Positions 42,501 through 51,456 of a stretch of 57,095 nucleotides of DNA are shown in pieces (positions within the stretch are counted from its first letter, which is position 1; every line of letters begins with the position of its first letter). Position numbers and translations under genes: made by a program. This stretch comes from Microbacterium resistens NBRC 103078. GTDB taxonomy: Bacteria; Actinomycetota; Actinomycetes; Actinomycetales; Microbacteriaceae. The DNA lies in the NCBI RefSeq assembly GCF_001552355.1, contig NZ_BCRA01000030.1:1-57095 (forward strand). Direction: 5' to 3'. The notes below the pieces were generated by a model. It was not told the origin of the DNA. It worked only from the letters and a program-made list of their open reading frames with translations, and searched no databases.

Positions 42501-43079
42501 ATCCATGATCTCGGCGAAGTAGTTCTCCTTGCCGAAGATGTCCTGGAACTCCGCGGCGGCCGCGCGGGCGGCGTCGTACTGGCCGAGGCGGAGCCGGGTC
42601 TGGATCTCCCCCGACGGGCACCCCGTCGTGGCGATCAGGCCCTTGCTGTACTTCTGCAGGATCTCCCGATCCATGCGGGGCTTGAAGTAGTACCCCTCGA
42701 TGCTCGCCGTCGAGGACAGCCGGAACAGGTTGTGCATGCCCTCCGTCGTCTCGGACAGGAGAGTCATGTGGGTGTAGGCGCCGGATCCGGAGACGTCATC
42801 GCGCTGCTGCTCGGGGGATCCCCACCGCACCCGGCTCTTGTCGCTGCGGTGCGTGCCCGGCGTGACGTAGGCCTCGATGCCGATGATGGGCTTGACCCCG
42901 GCGTCCTTCGCGGCCTTGTAGAACTCGAACGCCGCGAAGGTGTTGCCGTGGTCGGTCACCGCCACCGCGGGCATCCCCTGTTTCACCGCCTCCTGCACGA
43001 GCGGGCCGATGCGTGCGGCACCGTCCAGCATCGAGTACTCGCTGTGCACGTGGAGGTGGACGAAGGAGTCGGATGCCAT
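39561..43079 (-). CDS. dnaE: DNA polymerase III subunit alpha
   Basis: 1172 aa, DnaE1 size. The replicative polymerase begins with the PHP domain (FVHLHVHSEYSMLDGAARI), followed by palm and fingers with the acidic catalytic site in MPDFDVDFDDRRR and GRGSGAGSMAAYAM, then tandem helix-hairpin-helix and an OB fold (LQDGDQVTIAGLITSVQHR). The ATG lies seven bases after TAGACT without a Shine-Dalgarno sequence, so the mRNA is probably leaderless. A terminator follows. Confidence 0.98.
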   Translation of the reverse strand: MASDSFVHLHVHSEYSMLDGAARIGPLVQEAVKQGMPAVAVTDHGNTFAAFEFYKAAKDAGVKPIIGIEAYVTPGTHRSDKSRVRWGSPEQQRDDVSGSGAYTHMTLLSETTEGMHNLFRLSSTASIEGYYFKPRMDREILQKYSKGLIATTGCPSGEIQTRLRLGQYDAARAAAAEFQDIFGKENYFAEIMDHGLEIERRVTGDLLKIAKDLGIPLVGTNDLHYTHQHDAKSHAALLCVQSGSTLDDPNRFKFDGDGYYVKSAAEMRQVFRDHPVACDNTLLIAERCDVSFNTSANFMPRFPVPQGETEESWFIKEVEKGLHYRYPNGIPDAVRKQADYEVEVISSMGFPGYFLVVADFINWAKDNGVRVGPGRGSGAGSMAAYAMRITDLDPLEHGLIFERFLNPDRVSMPDFDVDFDDRRRGEVIQYVTEKYGDERVAQIVTYGTIKAKQALKDAGRVLGFPFSMGEKLTKAMPPAVMGKDMPLDGMFDKDHPRYKEASEFRTVIETDPEAKTVFDTALGLENLKRQWGVHAAGVIMSSHPLIDIIPIMRREQDGQIVTQFDYPSCESLGLIKMDFLGLRNLTIISDALANIKMNRDEDLVLEDLALDDRAAYDLLARGDSLGVFQLDGGPMRSLMRLMKPDNFGDISALIALYRPGPMGANSHTNYALRKNGLQEITPIHPEFTESLADILEESYGLIIYQEQVMAIAQRVAGFSLGQADILRRAMGKKKKSELDKQYEGFHAGMRANGYSDGAVQALWEILLPFSDYAFNKAHSAAYGVISYWTAYLKAHYPAEYMAALLTSVGDSKDKMALYLNECRRMGIKVLPPDVRESINFFAAVGEDIRFGLGAVRNVGSNVVDGIVQAREKENFTSFHDFLKKVPMHVSNKRTIESLIKAGAFDSMGDTRRALVEIHEDAVEAAVGQKRNEAQGAIGFDFDSLYDDLEEAAPAKVPERPEWTKKDKLAFEREMLGLYVSDHPLAGLEVPLAKHASIAINSLLESEDLQDGDQVTIAGLITSVQHRVAKASGNPYGMITVEDFHGEITVMFMGKTYLEFQGMLQSDAIIAVRGRVSRRDDGMNLHAQAAFTPDVGSFDAAGPLTLVVPEQRATERVIEDLADVLRRHAGETEVMLTMHRGGRAKVFEVPMPVSVTADLFGDLKSLLGPQCLG

Positions 43080-43086
43080 GCCTTCG

Positions 43087-43092
43087 AGTCTA
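43087..43092 (-). promoter_or_regulatory. -10 element of dnaE
   Basis: TAGACT on the minus strand, seven bases before the dnaE ATG; leaderless geometry. Confidence 0.55.
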
Positions 43093-43148
43093 CGGACCGC
43101 CTCCGACGCCCGGCGCCGGCGTCAGCGGGCCGCGTGGCATCAGGCATT

Positions 43149-43257
43149 CGCACGAGATCAGGCGAATATTGCGCTGACCAGCCTGAACTCGCGCGTGTGC
43201 CTGATCTCGCGCGGACTCCCGATCACGCCGACGACGCCAGAACCGCGCGGGATCAGC
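43149..43257. repeat. Four-copy 14-bp repeat between dnaE and the acetyltransferase gene
   Basis: The motif CCTGATCTCGCGCG occurs four times in 109 bp: direct at 43200-43213 (exact) and 43182-43195 (13/14), inverted at 43149-43162 (13/14) and 43244-43257 (12/14). Outer and inner copies can pair: 43153-43163 with 43199-43209 (11 bp perfect) or 43201-43214 with 43243-43256 (13 of 14). It may act as the terminator of the acetyltransferase gene or be a REP-like element. Confidence 0.7.
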
Positions 43258-43825
43258 GGAGGTCGAGGCGCATCAGCACGCGAGGAAAGCCGTCCAGCAC
43301 CGAACGGGTCTCCGCGGCCTTCTCGAATCCCGCCGACTCGAACAGGGCGCGTGTGCCCACGTACGCCATGGTCAGGTTGACCTTCTCCCCCGCGTTGTCG
43401 ACGGGGTACCCCTCGATGGCCGGGGCCCCGCGCTCTCGCGCGTAGGCGACGGCTCCCTCGATCAGGGCGTGCGAGACGCCCTGCTTGCGGTGGCCGGGAC
43501 GGACGCGGAAGCACCAGAGCGCCCAGACGTCCAGGTCGTCGACGTGCGGGATGAGCCGATTGCGCGCGAAGCTCGTGTCCCGTCGCGGATGCAGCGCCGC
43601 CCAGCCCACCGGCTCGCCGTCCCGGTAGGCGATCACGCCGGGAGGCGGGTCCTGATGACACAGTTCACGGACGCGGTCGGCGCGCGCCGCTCCGCGCAGG
43701 GCGACGTTCTCCTTGTTCCCGATCCGGTAGCTCAGGCAGAAGCACACGTTCGAGGCCGGGTTCTTCGGCCCCACGAGGGTGGCGACGTCCTCGAACACGG
43801 TCGCGGGCCGGACGACGATGGTCAT
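43253..43825 (-). CDS. GNAT family N-acetyltransferase
   Basis: 190 aa. The acetyl-CoA-binding motif A is WCFRVRPGHRKQGVSHALIEGAVAYARERG, preceded by PVGWAALHPR, and YVGTRALFESAGFEKAAETR closes the fold. The substrate is unknown; the N-terminal NPASNVCFCLSYRIG with two Cys suggests a small-molecule acetyltransferase of the type often found near translation genes. The ATG is six bases after CAGACT, probably leaderless. Its stop overlaps the repeat region. Confidence 0.9.
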   Translation of the reverse strand: MTIVVRPATVFEDVATLVGPKNPASNVCFCLSYRIGNKENVALRGAARADRVRELCHQDPPPGVIAYRDGEPVGWAALHPRRDTSFARNRLIPHVDDLDVWALWCFRVRPGHRKQGVSHALIEGAVAYARERGAPAIEGYPVDNAGEKVNLTMAYVGTRALFESAGFEKAAETRSVLDGFPRVLMRLDLR

Positions 43826-43831
43826 GGGCCC

Positions 43832-43837
43832 AGTCTG
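43832..43837 (-). promoter_or_regulatory. -10 element of the acetyltransferase gene
   Basis: CAGACT on the minus strand, six bases before the ATG at 43825. Confidence 0.45.
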
Positions 43838-43861
43838 GCGCCCCGCACCGACATCCGCGCG

Positions 43862-44782
43862 TCATTCCCCGCGGAGGATCTCCAGCGCGTGCCGGAAGTC
43901 CGCGGGATACGGGGACTCGAACTCCACCCAGTCCCCCGAGCCCGGGTGGGAGAAGCCGAGTCGATGCGCGTGCAGCCACTGCCGGGTGAGGCCGAGCCGG
44001 GCCGACAGCGTGGGGTCGGCGCCGTAGAGCGGATCCCCCACACAGGGGTGGCGATGCGCCGCCATGTGCACCCTGATCTGATGCGTGCGCCCGGTCTCCA
44101 GGTGGATCTCCAGCAGGGATGCCCCGGGAAAGGCCTCGAGCGTCTCGTAGTGCGTGACCGAGGGTTTACCGTCCGGGGTGACGGCGAACTTCCACGAGTG
44201 GTTCGGGTGTCTGCCGATGGGCGCGTCGATGGTCCCGACGAGCGGATCCGGGTGTCCCTGCACGACCGCGTGGTACACCTTCTCGACGGTGCGCTCCTTG
44301 AACGCGCGCTTGAGCGCGGTGTACGCACGCTCGGTCTTGGCGACGACCATGAGCCCGCTCGTTCCCACGTCCAGCCGGTGCACCACCCCTTGCCGCTCCG
44401 GTGCGCCGCTGGTCGCGATGCGGAAGCCGGCGGCCGCGAGGGCTCCGACCACGGTCGGCCCCTCCCAGCCGAGCGAAGGATGGGCGGCGACCCCGGTGGG
44501 CTTGTCGACGACGACGATCTCGTCGTCGTCGTGGACGATCCCGAGCTCCGGGACGGCGATCGGCTCGATCCGCGGCTCCTGGCGGGGCTGCCAGGAGACG
44601 TCGAGCCACCCGCCTCCGCGCAGCCGGTCGGACTTGCCGAGCACGGCACCGTCCTGGGACACCCCGCCCGCCTCGGCCACCTCCGCGGCGAAGGTCCGCG
44701 AGAAGCCCAGCATCTTCGCGAGCGCGGCGTCGACGCGGACGCCGTCGAGACCGTCCGGGACCGGAAGGGAACGGGTCTCCAC
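43862..44782 (-). CDS. RluA/RluD family 23S rRNA pseudouridine synthase
   Basis: 306 aa. An S4 RNA-binding domain (about 14-75, [17 protein letters not shown]) precedes the synthase domain with catalytic Asp in [16 protein letters not shown]. Other motifs: [13 protein letters not shown] and [12 protein letters not shown]. It probably modifies the 23S helix 69 loop as RluD does, but the exact site cannot be read from sequence. The GTG start is one base after the lspA stop, as usual for the lspA-rluD pair. Confidence 0.95.
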   Translation of the reverse strand: METRSLPVPDGLDGVRVDAALAKMLGFSRTFAAEVAEAGGVSQDGAVLGKSDRLRGGGWLDVSWQPRQEPRIEPIAVPELGIVHDDDEIVVVDKPTGVAAHPSLGWEGPTVVGALAAAGFRIATSGAPERQGVVHRLDVGTSGLMVVAKTERAYTALKRAFKERTVEKVYHAVVQGHPDPLVGTIDAPIGRHPNHSWKFAVTPDGKPSVTHYETLEAFPGASLLEIHLETGRTHQIRVHMAAHRHPCVGDPLYGADPTLSARLGLTRQWLHAHRLGFSHPGSGDWVEFESPYPADFRHALEILRGE

Positions 44783-44783
44783 G

Positions 44784-45359
44784 TCAGACGTCCGCGCGGT
44801 CCTGGCCGTCACCGGCCGACTCGCCCGCGGGGGACGCGGGCGCCGCATCCCGTTCGCGCGTACCGTCCAGACGCAGGCCCACCACCACGAGAAGGGCGAC
44901 GGAGATCATACCCGTGACGATGAAGATGTCCGCGACGTTGAAGATCGCCGGCATCATCCACGGCATCGAGATCATGTCCACGACGTGGCCGACGGGAAAT
45001 CCCGGCTCGCGGAAGAGGCGGTCCGACAGGTTCCCGAGCACCCCGCCCAGGAGCGCGCCGAGCACCACGGCCCACAGCCGCGAGCGGACCCCCAGCGCCT
45101 TCCACACGATGACGCCCGCGACCACCGCGAGCGCGATCGTGAAGATCCACGTGACGTTCTCGCCGAGGGAGAACGCGGCGCCCGGGTTGCGCACGGAGTA
45201 CAGCTGCAGGAACTCGCCGAGGACCGGGACCGGCTGGTGCAGCGGCAGGTACTCGATCGTGAGGTACTTCACGAACTGATCGGCGGCCAGCACGACCGCC
45301 GCGAGGATCGCGACGATCGCGCCGGCCGCCGAACGATGCAGAGGTCGACGCCCTGGCAA
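44784..45359 (-). CDS. lspA: Lipoprotein signal peptidase
   Basis: 191 aa, four membrane helices. It cleaves signal peptides of lipidated prolipoproteins such as the CtaC and substrate-binding lipoproteins in this window. The catalytic aspartates are in HVVDMI and [16 protein letters not shown] and [12 protein letters not shown] are conserved. The start is a TTG at 45359, ten bases after the divIVA stop; no better start exists before the first helix. A disordered acidic tail ends the protein. Confidence 0.94.
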   Translation of the reverse strand: MPGRRPLHRSAAGAIVAILAAVVLAADQFVKYLTIEYLPLHQPVPVLGEFLQLYSVRNPGAAFSLGENVTWIFTIALAVVAGVIVWKALGVRSRLWAVVLGALLGGVLGNLSDRLFREPGFPVGHVVDMISMPWMMPAIFNVADIFIVTGMISVALLVVVGLRLDGTRERDAAPASPAGESAGDGQDRADV

Positions 45360-45368
45360 CAGGCCGAC

Positions 45369-45953
45369 CTAGCGACCGGCCTGCGAGACCGGGCTGTCCG
45401 AGGAGCCCGAGGGACCCGACTGGGAGTCGAGGTCGCGGAGCTGGTTCTCGATGTAGCTGCGCAGCTGCGAGCGGTAGGAGCGCTCGAAGTCGTGCAGCTC
45501 GGTGATCCGGCTCTCCAGCACGTTGCGCTCGCGCTCGAGGCGAGCGGTCTGCTCGCGCTGCTGCGCCTCGGCGTCGGCGAGGATCTTCGCCGCCTGCGCC
45601 TTGGCGTCCGCGATGAGCTGGTCGCGCTGGGACTTGCCCTCGGCGACGTGCTCGTCGTGCAGACGCTGGGCCAGCTCGATGATGCCCGCCGGGGCCGCAC
45701 CCGAGGAGGGCTCGGGAGTGGGCGCCGGAGCAGCGACGGGGGCCGGCGCGGGCGTCTCGGCGGCGGCCGGGGCCTTCTCGCCGGACTCGTACGCGGCCAG
45801 CTTGGCCTTCAGCTCGGCGTTCTCCTCGAGGGCCTTGCGCCACTCGATGACGATCTCGTCGAGGAAGTCGTCCACCTCGTCCGGGTCGAACCCGTCCTTG
45901 AAACGGACGTGCTGGAACTGCTTGGTGACGACGTCATCCGGGGTCAATGCCAT
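45369..45953 (-). CDS. divIVA: DivIVA/Wag31 polar growth protein
   Basis: 194 aa. The membrane-binding N-terminal domain starts LTPDDVVTKQFQHVRFKDGFDPDEVDDFLDEI; a Pro/Ala linker (about 62-90) precedes a coiled coil (about 92-170). DivIVA marks curved poles and recruits the cell-wall machinery in actinobacteria. Its own promoter, TATGCT at 46031-46036, gives a leader of about 70 bases. It sits downstream of yggT in the division cluster. Confidence 0.96.
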   Translation of the reverse strand: MALTPDDVVTKQFQHVRFKDGFDPDEVDDFLDEIVIEWRKALEENAELKAKLAAYESGEKAPAAAETPAPAPVAAPAPTPEPSSGAAPAGIIELAQRLHDEHVAEGKSQRDQLIADAKAQAAKILADAEAQQREQTARLERERNVLESRITELHDFERSYRSQLRSYIENQLRDLDSQSGPSGSSDSPVSQAGR

Positions 45954-46030
45954 TGGTGGCTCCTCTTTCGATGAGTTCTCGGCGGCCAGGTGGACTGTTG
46001 GCGCGTACCCGGGGCGCGCACCTCTGGGAA

Positions 46031-46036
46031 AGCATA
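46031..46036 (-). promoter_or_regulatory. -10 element of divIVA
   Basis: TATGCT on the minus strand in the 126-base gap between yggT and divIVA, about 77 bases before the divIVA ATG. Confidence 0.45.
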
Positions 46037-46079
46037 GTCGTCCCGGCCGGGTTTGCGCGGGACGGGGGTCGCCCCGCGT

Positions 46080-46382
46080 TCAGGACTGGGCGATCACGCG
46101 CGTGACGGACATCAGGATGAGCACGACGAGCATCGTCAGGGCGAATCCGAAGTCGATCGCGACCGGTCCGACCCTCAGCGGAGGAATGAGGCGGCGGAAC
46201 AGCTTGATCGGCGGATCGGTGACCGTGAAGACGATCTCGGCGACGACGAGCCCGGCGCCCTTGGGACGCCACTCGCGGTTGAACATCGGGATGTACTCGA
46301 GCACGAGGCGCGCGAGCAGCACGATGAAGTAGATCAGCAGCACCCCGTTGAGGATGGCCGCGATCAGCGGGATCGGTGACAC
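46080..46382 (-). CDS. YggT family membrane protein
   Basis: 100 aa. Two membrane helices (about 5-28 and 76-97) flank the conserved loop PPIKLFRRLIPPLRVGPVAIDFG of the YggT family. It is regularly found between sepF and divIVA in Gram-positive bacteria and is thought to help division or osmotic tolerance. The GTG start is three bases after the sepF stop. Confidence 0.94.
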   Translation of the reverse strand: MSPIPLIAAILNGVLLIYFIVLLARLVLEYIPMFNREWRPKGAGLVVAEIVFTVTDPPIKLFRRLIPPLRVGPVAIDFGFALTMLVVLILMSVTRVIAQS

Positions 46383-46385
46383 GCG

Positions 46386-46880
46386 TCAGGAGTGCGCGAG
46401 CGCGGTGTCCGGGTCCGCCCCGGCGATCCCGCCCTGACCCGACACCGCGATGCTCTCCGGGGAGAGCAGGAAGACCTTGCTGGTCACCCGCTCGATGCGC
46501 CCGTAGAGGCCCAGCGACAGGCCGCTCGCGAAGTCGATGAGCCGGCGCGCGTCGGCGTCGCTCATCTGCGAGAGGTTGATGATCACGGGGATCCCGTCAC
46601 GGAAGCTCTCCGCGATCACCTGGGCGTCACGGTACTGCTTCGGGTGCACGGTGAGGATCTCGTTGACCGCACCGGAGGCCGGCTGACGCACGGCGGTGGG
46701 ACGCCGCAGGGGCGTCACCGGAGCGGCGGGCTTCAGGTCCTCGCGCTCACGCTCGCGCTCGCGCTCGACGTCGCGCTCACGGCGCACCGGAGCGGCGGAG
46801 GCCTGAGCCTCCTCCTCGTAGACCTCTTCCTCATCGGCGAGGCCCAGGTACACCATGGTCTTCTTCAGCGGGTTCCCCAT
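46386..46880 (-). CDS. sepF: Cell division protein SepF
   Basis: 164 aa. SepF anchors FtsZ to the membrane and is essential in actinobacteria that lack FtsA. The N-terminal amphipathic helix is [18 protein letters not shown]; the charged linker contains a tandem Glu-Arg repeat ([12 protein letters not shown]) coded by a simple GC-rich repeat near 46741-46785; the FtsZ-binding domain (about 75-155) has [22 protein letters not shown] and [22 protein letters not shown]. Confidence 0.96.
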   Translation of the reverse strand: MGNPLKKTMVYLGLADEEEVYEEEAQASAAPVRRERDVEREREREREDLKPAAPVTPLRRPTAVRQPASGAVNEILTVHPKQYRDAQVIAESFRDGIPVIINLSQMSDADARRLIDFASGLSLGLYGRIERVTSKVFLLSPESIAVSGQGGIAGADPDTALAHS

Positions 46881-46922
46881 CGTGTCCTCCGGAAGTGTGT
46901 GGGGTGTGTTCTTCCTTCGAGG

Positions 46923-47603
46923 CTAGCCCTGGGCAGGGCGGGGACCCGTGATTGCGGAGCCGATCCGCAGGTGTGTCGCGCCGGCGGCGATCGCCTCCGC
47001 GAAGTCTGCGGTCATGCCCGCGGAGATCCAGGACGCGTCGGGCGCGACCGCCCGCAGGCGCGCAGCGTATCCGTGCAGCCGCGCGAACGCGGAGGCCGGC
47101 TCCTCGTCCAGCGGAGCGACCGCCATCAGTCCGCGCAGCGTGAGGGTCGACAGGCTCTGCACGTGCTCCGCGAGCGCCTCGAGGCCGTCGGGGTTCACCC
47201 CGCCTCGGGACGGATCGTCCGTGAGGTTCACCTGGATCAGCACGTCGAGGGCGCGATCGTCCTCCGCCGCTCGCTCGAGGGCGTCCGCGAGCCGCTCGCG
47301 GTCCACGGAGTGCACGGTGTGCGCGGCGCGGCGGATCGCCGCCGCCTTCTTGGTCTGCGCCTGTCCGATGAAATGCCAGCGCAGATCGTCGAGGTCCTGC
47401 AGCTCGCCCGTCTTCGCGGTGATCTCCTGTTGCCGGTTCTCCCCCACGTCGCGCACGCCGAGACCGTGCAGCTCACGGACCAGCGACGCCGGGTGGAACT
47501 TGGTCACCACGATGCGCGTGAGCTCCGCGGGGTCTCGCCCGGCCCGACGCGCGGCGTCCGCGATCGCCTCGTCGATCGCGGACAGCCGCTCCGCCAGCGT
47601 CAC
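46923..47603 (-). CDS. YggS family PLP-binding protein
   Basis: 226 aa. It is a fold-type III PLP protein involved in pyridoxal phosphate homeostasis, without known catalysis. The PLP Lys lies in [28 protein letters not shown] and [10 protein letters not shown] are conserved. A GTG start overlaps the ftsZ stop by four bases. Its location between ftsZ and sepF is standard in actinobacteria. Confidence 0.95.
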   Translation of the reverse strand: MTLAERLSAIDEAIADAARRAGRDPAELTRIVVTKFHPASLVRELHGLGVRDVGENRQQEITAKTGELQDLDDLRWHFIGQAQTKKAAAIRRAAHTVHSVDRERLADALERAAEDDRALDVLIQVNLTDDPSRGGVNPDGLEALAEHVQSLSTLTLRGLMAVAPLDEEPASAFARLHGYAARLRAVAPDASWISAGMTADFAEAIAAGATHLRIGSAITGPRPAQG

Positions 47604-48769
47604 TTCAAGAACTCGGGGATGTCGATGTCGTCGTCGGCGAACGCCGGCTCGAGGCTGGTCGCCACGACCGGGAGGACGGGCGAGGCAGGGGTCGAAGCGG
47701 TCGGCGCCGGGGCATCGGCGGACTCCGTCGCGGTGGTCTCGGACTCGTCGTCGGCCAGCCCGATCTCCTGCACCGGGGCGGCCGGCCGGGAGACGACCAT
47801 CGGGTCCAGCCGCAGCGACGGCTCTCCGCCGTCGAAGCCCGCCGCGATCACCGTGACGCGCACCTCGTCGCCGAGCGTGTCGTCGATGACCGTGCCGAAG
47901 ATGATGTTCGCCTCGGGGTGCGCGGCCTCCTTGACGAGGTCCGCCGCGTCGTGGATCTCGAAGATGCCGAGGTTCGACCCGCCCTGGATCGACAGCAGCA
48001 CGCCGTGCGCGCCCTCGATCGAGGCCTCCAACAGCGGCGACTCCACCGCGAGCTCGGCGGCCTTGATCGCCCGGTCCGCGCCGCGCGCGGATCCGATGCC
48101 CATGAGCGCGGAGCCCGCGCCCTGCATGACCGACTTCACGTCGGCGAAGTCGAGGTTGATGAGGCCGGGGGTGGTGATGAGGTCCGTGATGCCCTGAACA
48201 CCGGCGAGCAGCACCTGGTCGGCGGTCGCGAAGGCCTCGATCATCGAGATGCCCCGATCGCTGATCTCCAGCAGCCGGTCGTTCGGCACGACGATGAGCG
48301 TGTCGACCTCTTCCTTCAGCTTGGCGACACCGGCTTCGGCCTGGCTCTGGCGACGGCGCCCCTCGAAGGAGAACGGCTTGGTCACGACGCCGATCGTCAG
48401 CGCGCCGATGGACTTCGCGATCCGCGCGACGACCGGCGCGCCGCCGGTGCCCGTGCCGCCGCCCTCGCCGGCGGTCACGAAGACCATGTCCGCACCGGTG
48501 AGCGCCTGCTCGATCTCCTCCGCGTGGTCCTCGGCCGCCCGGCGTCCGACCTCCGGGTCGGCGCCCGCGCCGAGACCCCGGGTCAGCTCCCGGCCGACGT
48601 CGAGCTTGACGTCCGCGTCGCTCATCAGCAGCGCCTGCGCGTCGGTGTTGACGGCGATGAACTCGACACCGCGCAGCCCGAGCTCGATCATGCGGTTGAC
48701 GGCGTTGACGCCGCCACCGCCGACGCCGACGACCTTAATCACGGCGAGGTAGTTCTGGTTCTGGCTCAT
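47600..48769 (-). CDS. ftsZ: Cell division protein FtsZ
   Basis: 389 aa. The tubulin homologue that forms the Z ring. GTP-binding signature [13 protein letters not shown], the N-terminal [15 protein letters not shown] and T7 loop [11 protein letters not shown] are intact. A disordered linker leads to the conserved C-terminal tail [11 protein letters not shown], which binds SepF. It has its own upstream region of about 200 bases with a promoter and inverted repeat. Confidence 0.99.
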   Translation of the reverse strand: MSQNQNYLAVIKVVGVGGGGVNAVNRMIELGLRGVEFIAVNTDAQALLMSDADVKLDVGRELTRGLGAGADPEVGRRAAEDHAEEIEQALTGADMVFVTAGEGGGTGTGGAPVVARIAKSIGALTIGVVTKPFSFEGRRRQSQAEAGVAKLKEEVDTLIVVPNDRLLEISDRGISMIEAFATADQVLLAGVQGITDLITTPGLINLDFADVKSVMQGAGSALMGIGSARGADRAIKAAELAVESPLLEASIEGAHGVLLSIQGGSNLGIFEIHDAADLVKEAAHPEANIIFGTVIDDTLGDEVRVTVIAAGFDGGEPSLRLDPMVVSRPAAPVQEIGLADDESETTATESADAPAPTASTPASPVLPVVATSLEPAFADDDIDIPEFLK

Positions 48770-48805
48770 CCCGGCCTCCGATTGTCGAGCCTTGAGTCGG
48801 GAACC

Positions 48806-48832
48806 TTAAACCTCAACGAGAGGGTTAAAGTA
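48806..48832 (-). promoter_or_regulatory. ftsZ promoter with overlapping inverted repeat
   Basis: TTAAACCTC (48806-48814) and GAGGGTTAA (48820-48828) form an inverted repeat with one mismatch and a five-base spacer. A -10-like TACTTT (minus strand, 48832-48827) overlaps the right arm. About 57 bases separate it from the ftsZ ATG. The surrounding 80 bases are AT-rich compared with the genome. Confidence 0.5.
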
Positions 48833-48976
48833 TTTCCCGGTATTGCGTTCTCTCGAATCGAAGGTAAGCGGCACCGGGGCCCTGCGATCGCAAGGACACG
48901 CGCGTGTCGGCGTTAACGAGCCGAAACTCCCCCGCGGCGCGGCCTTCGGCCTTCCCGCCCGGGGCGGCTTCGCGAC

Positions 48977-49957
48977 TCAGCCCACGACGGCCGCGTCCGG
49001 CGAGGAGACGTCATACAGCGCCCGCTCCGGCTGCGCCGCCATCAGCTTGCTCAGGATCAGCGCCTTCCGACCGGAATCCTCCGCGCTCCCCCACACGACC
49101 GTCGCTCCCGACGAGAGCGCGAGGGTGACGTCGTCCACCGAGCTCGCGGTCACCTTCTCGACCTGCCCGCGCAGTTCCTCGGGCAGCGCGCGCATGACCG
49201 TGCCGGCCGCCGTGAACGGCTTCGACCCCGTGCCGCCCTCGACCTCGATCAGGGCGTATCCCGGGGGGCGCTCGGTGGACGTCGAAAGGGCGATGCCGGC
49301 GCCGTCGACGACCGTGAAGCCCGCCTCGGACGAGACCACACCGACCGGCGTCCGCTCGACGATGCGCACCGTCAGCTCGTGGGGTGGCTTCGCCTCGAGC
49401 TGATAGGTCTCGATGAGCGGGAAAGCGACGAGCGCCTCCTTCACCTCGCTCGAGCTGATCAACGCCAACGGCGTGCCCTTCTGTCCCGAAAGCGCCTCCG
49501 CCACCTCCTCGGGGTTGAGCGCGTGCGTGCCCACCACGGTGATCTTCTCCAGCGCGAACAGGGGGCTGTACGCGGTCGCCGCACTTCCGAGCACGATGGC
49601 GAGCACCGCCGCGATCCCCCCGATCCAGGCGAGGCGGCGCCGGCGCGAGCGCTGCGTGAAGCGGCGGATCTCGGCCCGCAGCGTCCGGCGCCGCGCCTTG
49701 GCGGCGCGCCACACGTCACGTGGGCTCAGCCGGCCGTCGGAGACCCCCGGCTCTGCGGGTCCCTCCCGATCCACGGGCGCGGGCTGCGGGGGCGACGCCG
49801 GACGGATCAGGCCCGGCAGCAGCGGGGCGATCGGCGCGGTCTCCTGCAGATCCTCCGCCGTCGCCCCGGAGGGAGGACGCTCGACGTCCGCGGGCCGAGC
49901 GGGCGGCGCGGGCTCGACCGGTTCAGCCGGCCGAGGGATCGGGGCGGGCCGCCGCAC
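48977..49957 (-). CDS. ftsQ: Cell division protein FtsQ
   Basis: 326 aa. A long Pro-rich cytoplasmic N-terminus (about 110 aa), one membrane helix (about 110-130), then the extracellular POTRA domain (ALEKITVVGTHALNPEEVAEAL) and beta domain. FtsQ links early and late divisome proteins with FtsB and FtsL. GTG start three bases after the murC stop. Confidence 0.95.
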   Translation of the reverse strand: MRRPAPIPRPAEPVEPAPPARPADVERPPSGATAEDLQETAPIAPLLPGLIRPASPPQPAPVDREGPAEPGVSDGRLSPRDVWRAAKARRRTLRAEIRRFTQRSRRRRLAWIGGIAAVLAIVLGSAATAYSPLFALEKITVVGTHALNPEEVAEALSGQKGTPLALISSSEVKEALVAFPLIETYQLEAKPPHELTVRIVERTPVGVVSSEAGFTVVDGAGIALSTSTERPPGYALIEVEGGTGSKPFTAAGTVMRALPEELRGQVEKVTASSVDDVTLALSSGATVVWGSAEDSGRKALILSKLMAAQPERALYDVSSPDAAVVG

Positions 49958-49960
49958 CGG

Positions 49961-51358
49961 TCACGCCCCGGTGCGCCGCAGCGCCTCGAGGACCTGAGGG
50001 ATGATCTGGTAGACGTTCCCGCAGCCGAGCGTGATGACGTGGTCCCCCTCGCGGGCGACGGAGGCGGTGTAGTCCGCCGCCTCCTGCCAGTCCGCCACGA
50101 AGTGCACGTGGGAGGGATCCGCGAAGGCGCCGCTGACGAGCTCGCCGGTCACCCCGGGCACCGGGTCCTCCCGCGCCCCGTACACGTCGAGCATCACCGT
50201 GTGGTCGGCGAAGCGCTCGAGGACCTCGGCGAACTCCCGGTACATGTGCTGGGTGCGCGAGTACGTGTGCGGCTGCTGGATCGCGATGATCCGCCCGGGA
50301 CCGGAGATCGTCCGCATCGCCTCGAGCGCCGCGCGGACCTCGGTCGGGTGGTGCGAGTAGTCGTCGTACACGCTCACCCCACGCTCCGTGCCATGCAGCT
50401 CGAGGCGCCGCACGGTGCCGGCGAACCCCTCCACCGCATGGACAGCCTCGGCGAGACGGTGGCCCAGTGTGAGCAGCACCGCGACCGCGCCGGCGGCGTT
50501 GACGGCGTTGTGGACGCCAGGAACGGCGAGCTGCATGCGTGCGCTCTCGCCCGCGTGCTCGATCGTGGCTGCGACCGGACCGTCGGTGGCGATGTCCGTC
50601 AGACGGACGTCGGCGTCATCCGCCTGCCCGAACGTCACGACGGTCGGGTGCGTGAGCCCCGCACGGACCCGCAGCGCACCGGGGTCGTCGCTCGAGATCA
50701 CGACGGCCTCGGAGGCCTCGTTCCCGAAGCGGACGAAGGCATCGTGGAAGGCCTCGTCGGAGCCGAAGTGGTCGAGGTGGTCCGGGTCCACGTTCGTGAT
50801 GAGCGCGACCGCCGTGTCGTAGAGGAGGAAGGTCCCGTCCGACTCGTCCGCCTCGATGACGAAGAGGTCGTCCGCACCGGAGGAACTGGAGACGCCGAGC
50901 TGCTCGATCACGCCGCCGTTGACGAAGTTCGGGTCCTCCCCGAGCGCCTGAAGCGCCGTCACGATCATGCCCGTCGAGGTGGTCTTCCCGTGTGCTCCCG
51001 CCACCGATACGAGGCGTCGAGCGCCGATCAGCCAGTACAGCGCCTGCGAGCGGTGGATCACGTGCAGCCCGCGCTGCTTGGCCGTCACGTACTCGGGGTT
51101 CTCCGGCCAGATCGCGCCGGTGTGGACCACCGTGTCCGCATCGCCCAGATGGGCGGCGTCGTGTCCGACGTGGACGGTGGCCCCCCGCTCGGCGAGAGCC
51201 CGCAGGGCGGCGCTGTCCGCGCGGTCCGAACCGGAGACGCGGATGCCCGCGTCGAGGAACATCCGAGCGAGCCCGCTCATGCCGGATCCGCCGATGCCGA
51301 TGAAGTGGGCGGAGCGGATCTCGTCCGGGATCGGGAGGGAGAGGTCGGGTCTGATCAT
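49961..51358 (-). CDS. murC: UDP-N-acetylmuramate--L-alanine ligase
   Basis: 465 aa. MurC adds the first amino acid to UDP-MurNAc. [14 protein letters not shown] is the N-terminal Rossmann motif, [11 protein letters not shown] the ATP-binding loop, and [12 protein letters not shown] lies in the C-terminal domain. It begins about 100 bases after murG with a TAGGAT hexamer nine bases upstream and GGGAG close to the start, so it may have its own promoter. Confidence 0.98.
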   Translation of the reverse strand: MIRPDLSLPIPDEIRSAHFIGIGGSGMSGLARMFLDAGIRVSGSDRADSAALRALAERGATVHVGHDAAHLGDADTVVHTGAIWPENPEYVTAKQRGLHVIHRSQALYWLIGARRLVSVAGAHGKTTSTGMIVTALQALGEDPNFVNGGVIEQLGVSSSSGADDLFVIEADESDGTFLLYDTAVALITNVDPDHLDHFGSDEAFHDAFVRFGNEASEAVVISSDDPGALRVRAGLTHPTVVTFGQADDADVRLTDIATDGPVAATIEHAGESARMQLAVPGVHNAVNAAGAVAVLLTLGHRLAEAVHAVEGFAGTVRRLELHGTERGVSVYDDYSHHPTEVRAALEAMRTISGPGRIIAIQQPHTYSRTQHMYREFAEVLERFADHTVMLDVYGAREDPVPGVTGELVSGAFADPSHVHFVADWQEAADYTASVAREGDHVITLGCGNVYQIIPQVLEALRRTGA

Positions 51359-51456
51359 GGCTCCCTCATCCTAAGTCGCCCGGCTCGGAGCGGGCTCCGG
51401 GGCGCGCCGTCCGGCGATGCCCGGTGCTCTTCGAGCTGCACGGCCGAGGTGCTCGG

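Noticed and set aside
39558..43445. 1295-codon open frame on the plus strand opposite dnaE
   Set aside because: It mirrors dnaE on the other strand; the peptide is Arg/Leu/Asp/Val-rich with no motif. Long antisense frames are expected at this GC content.
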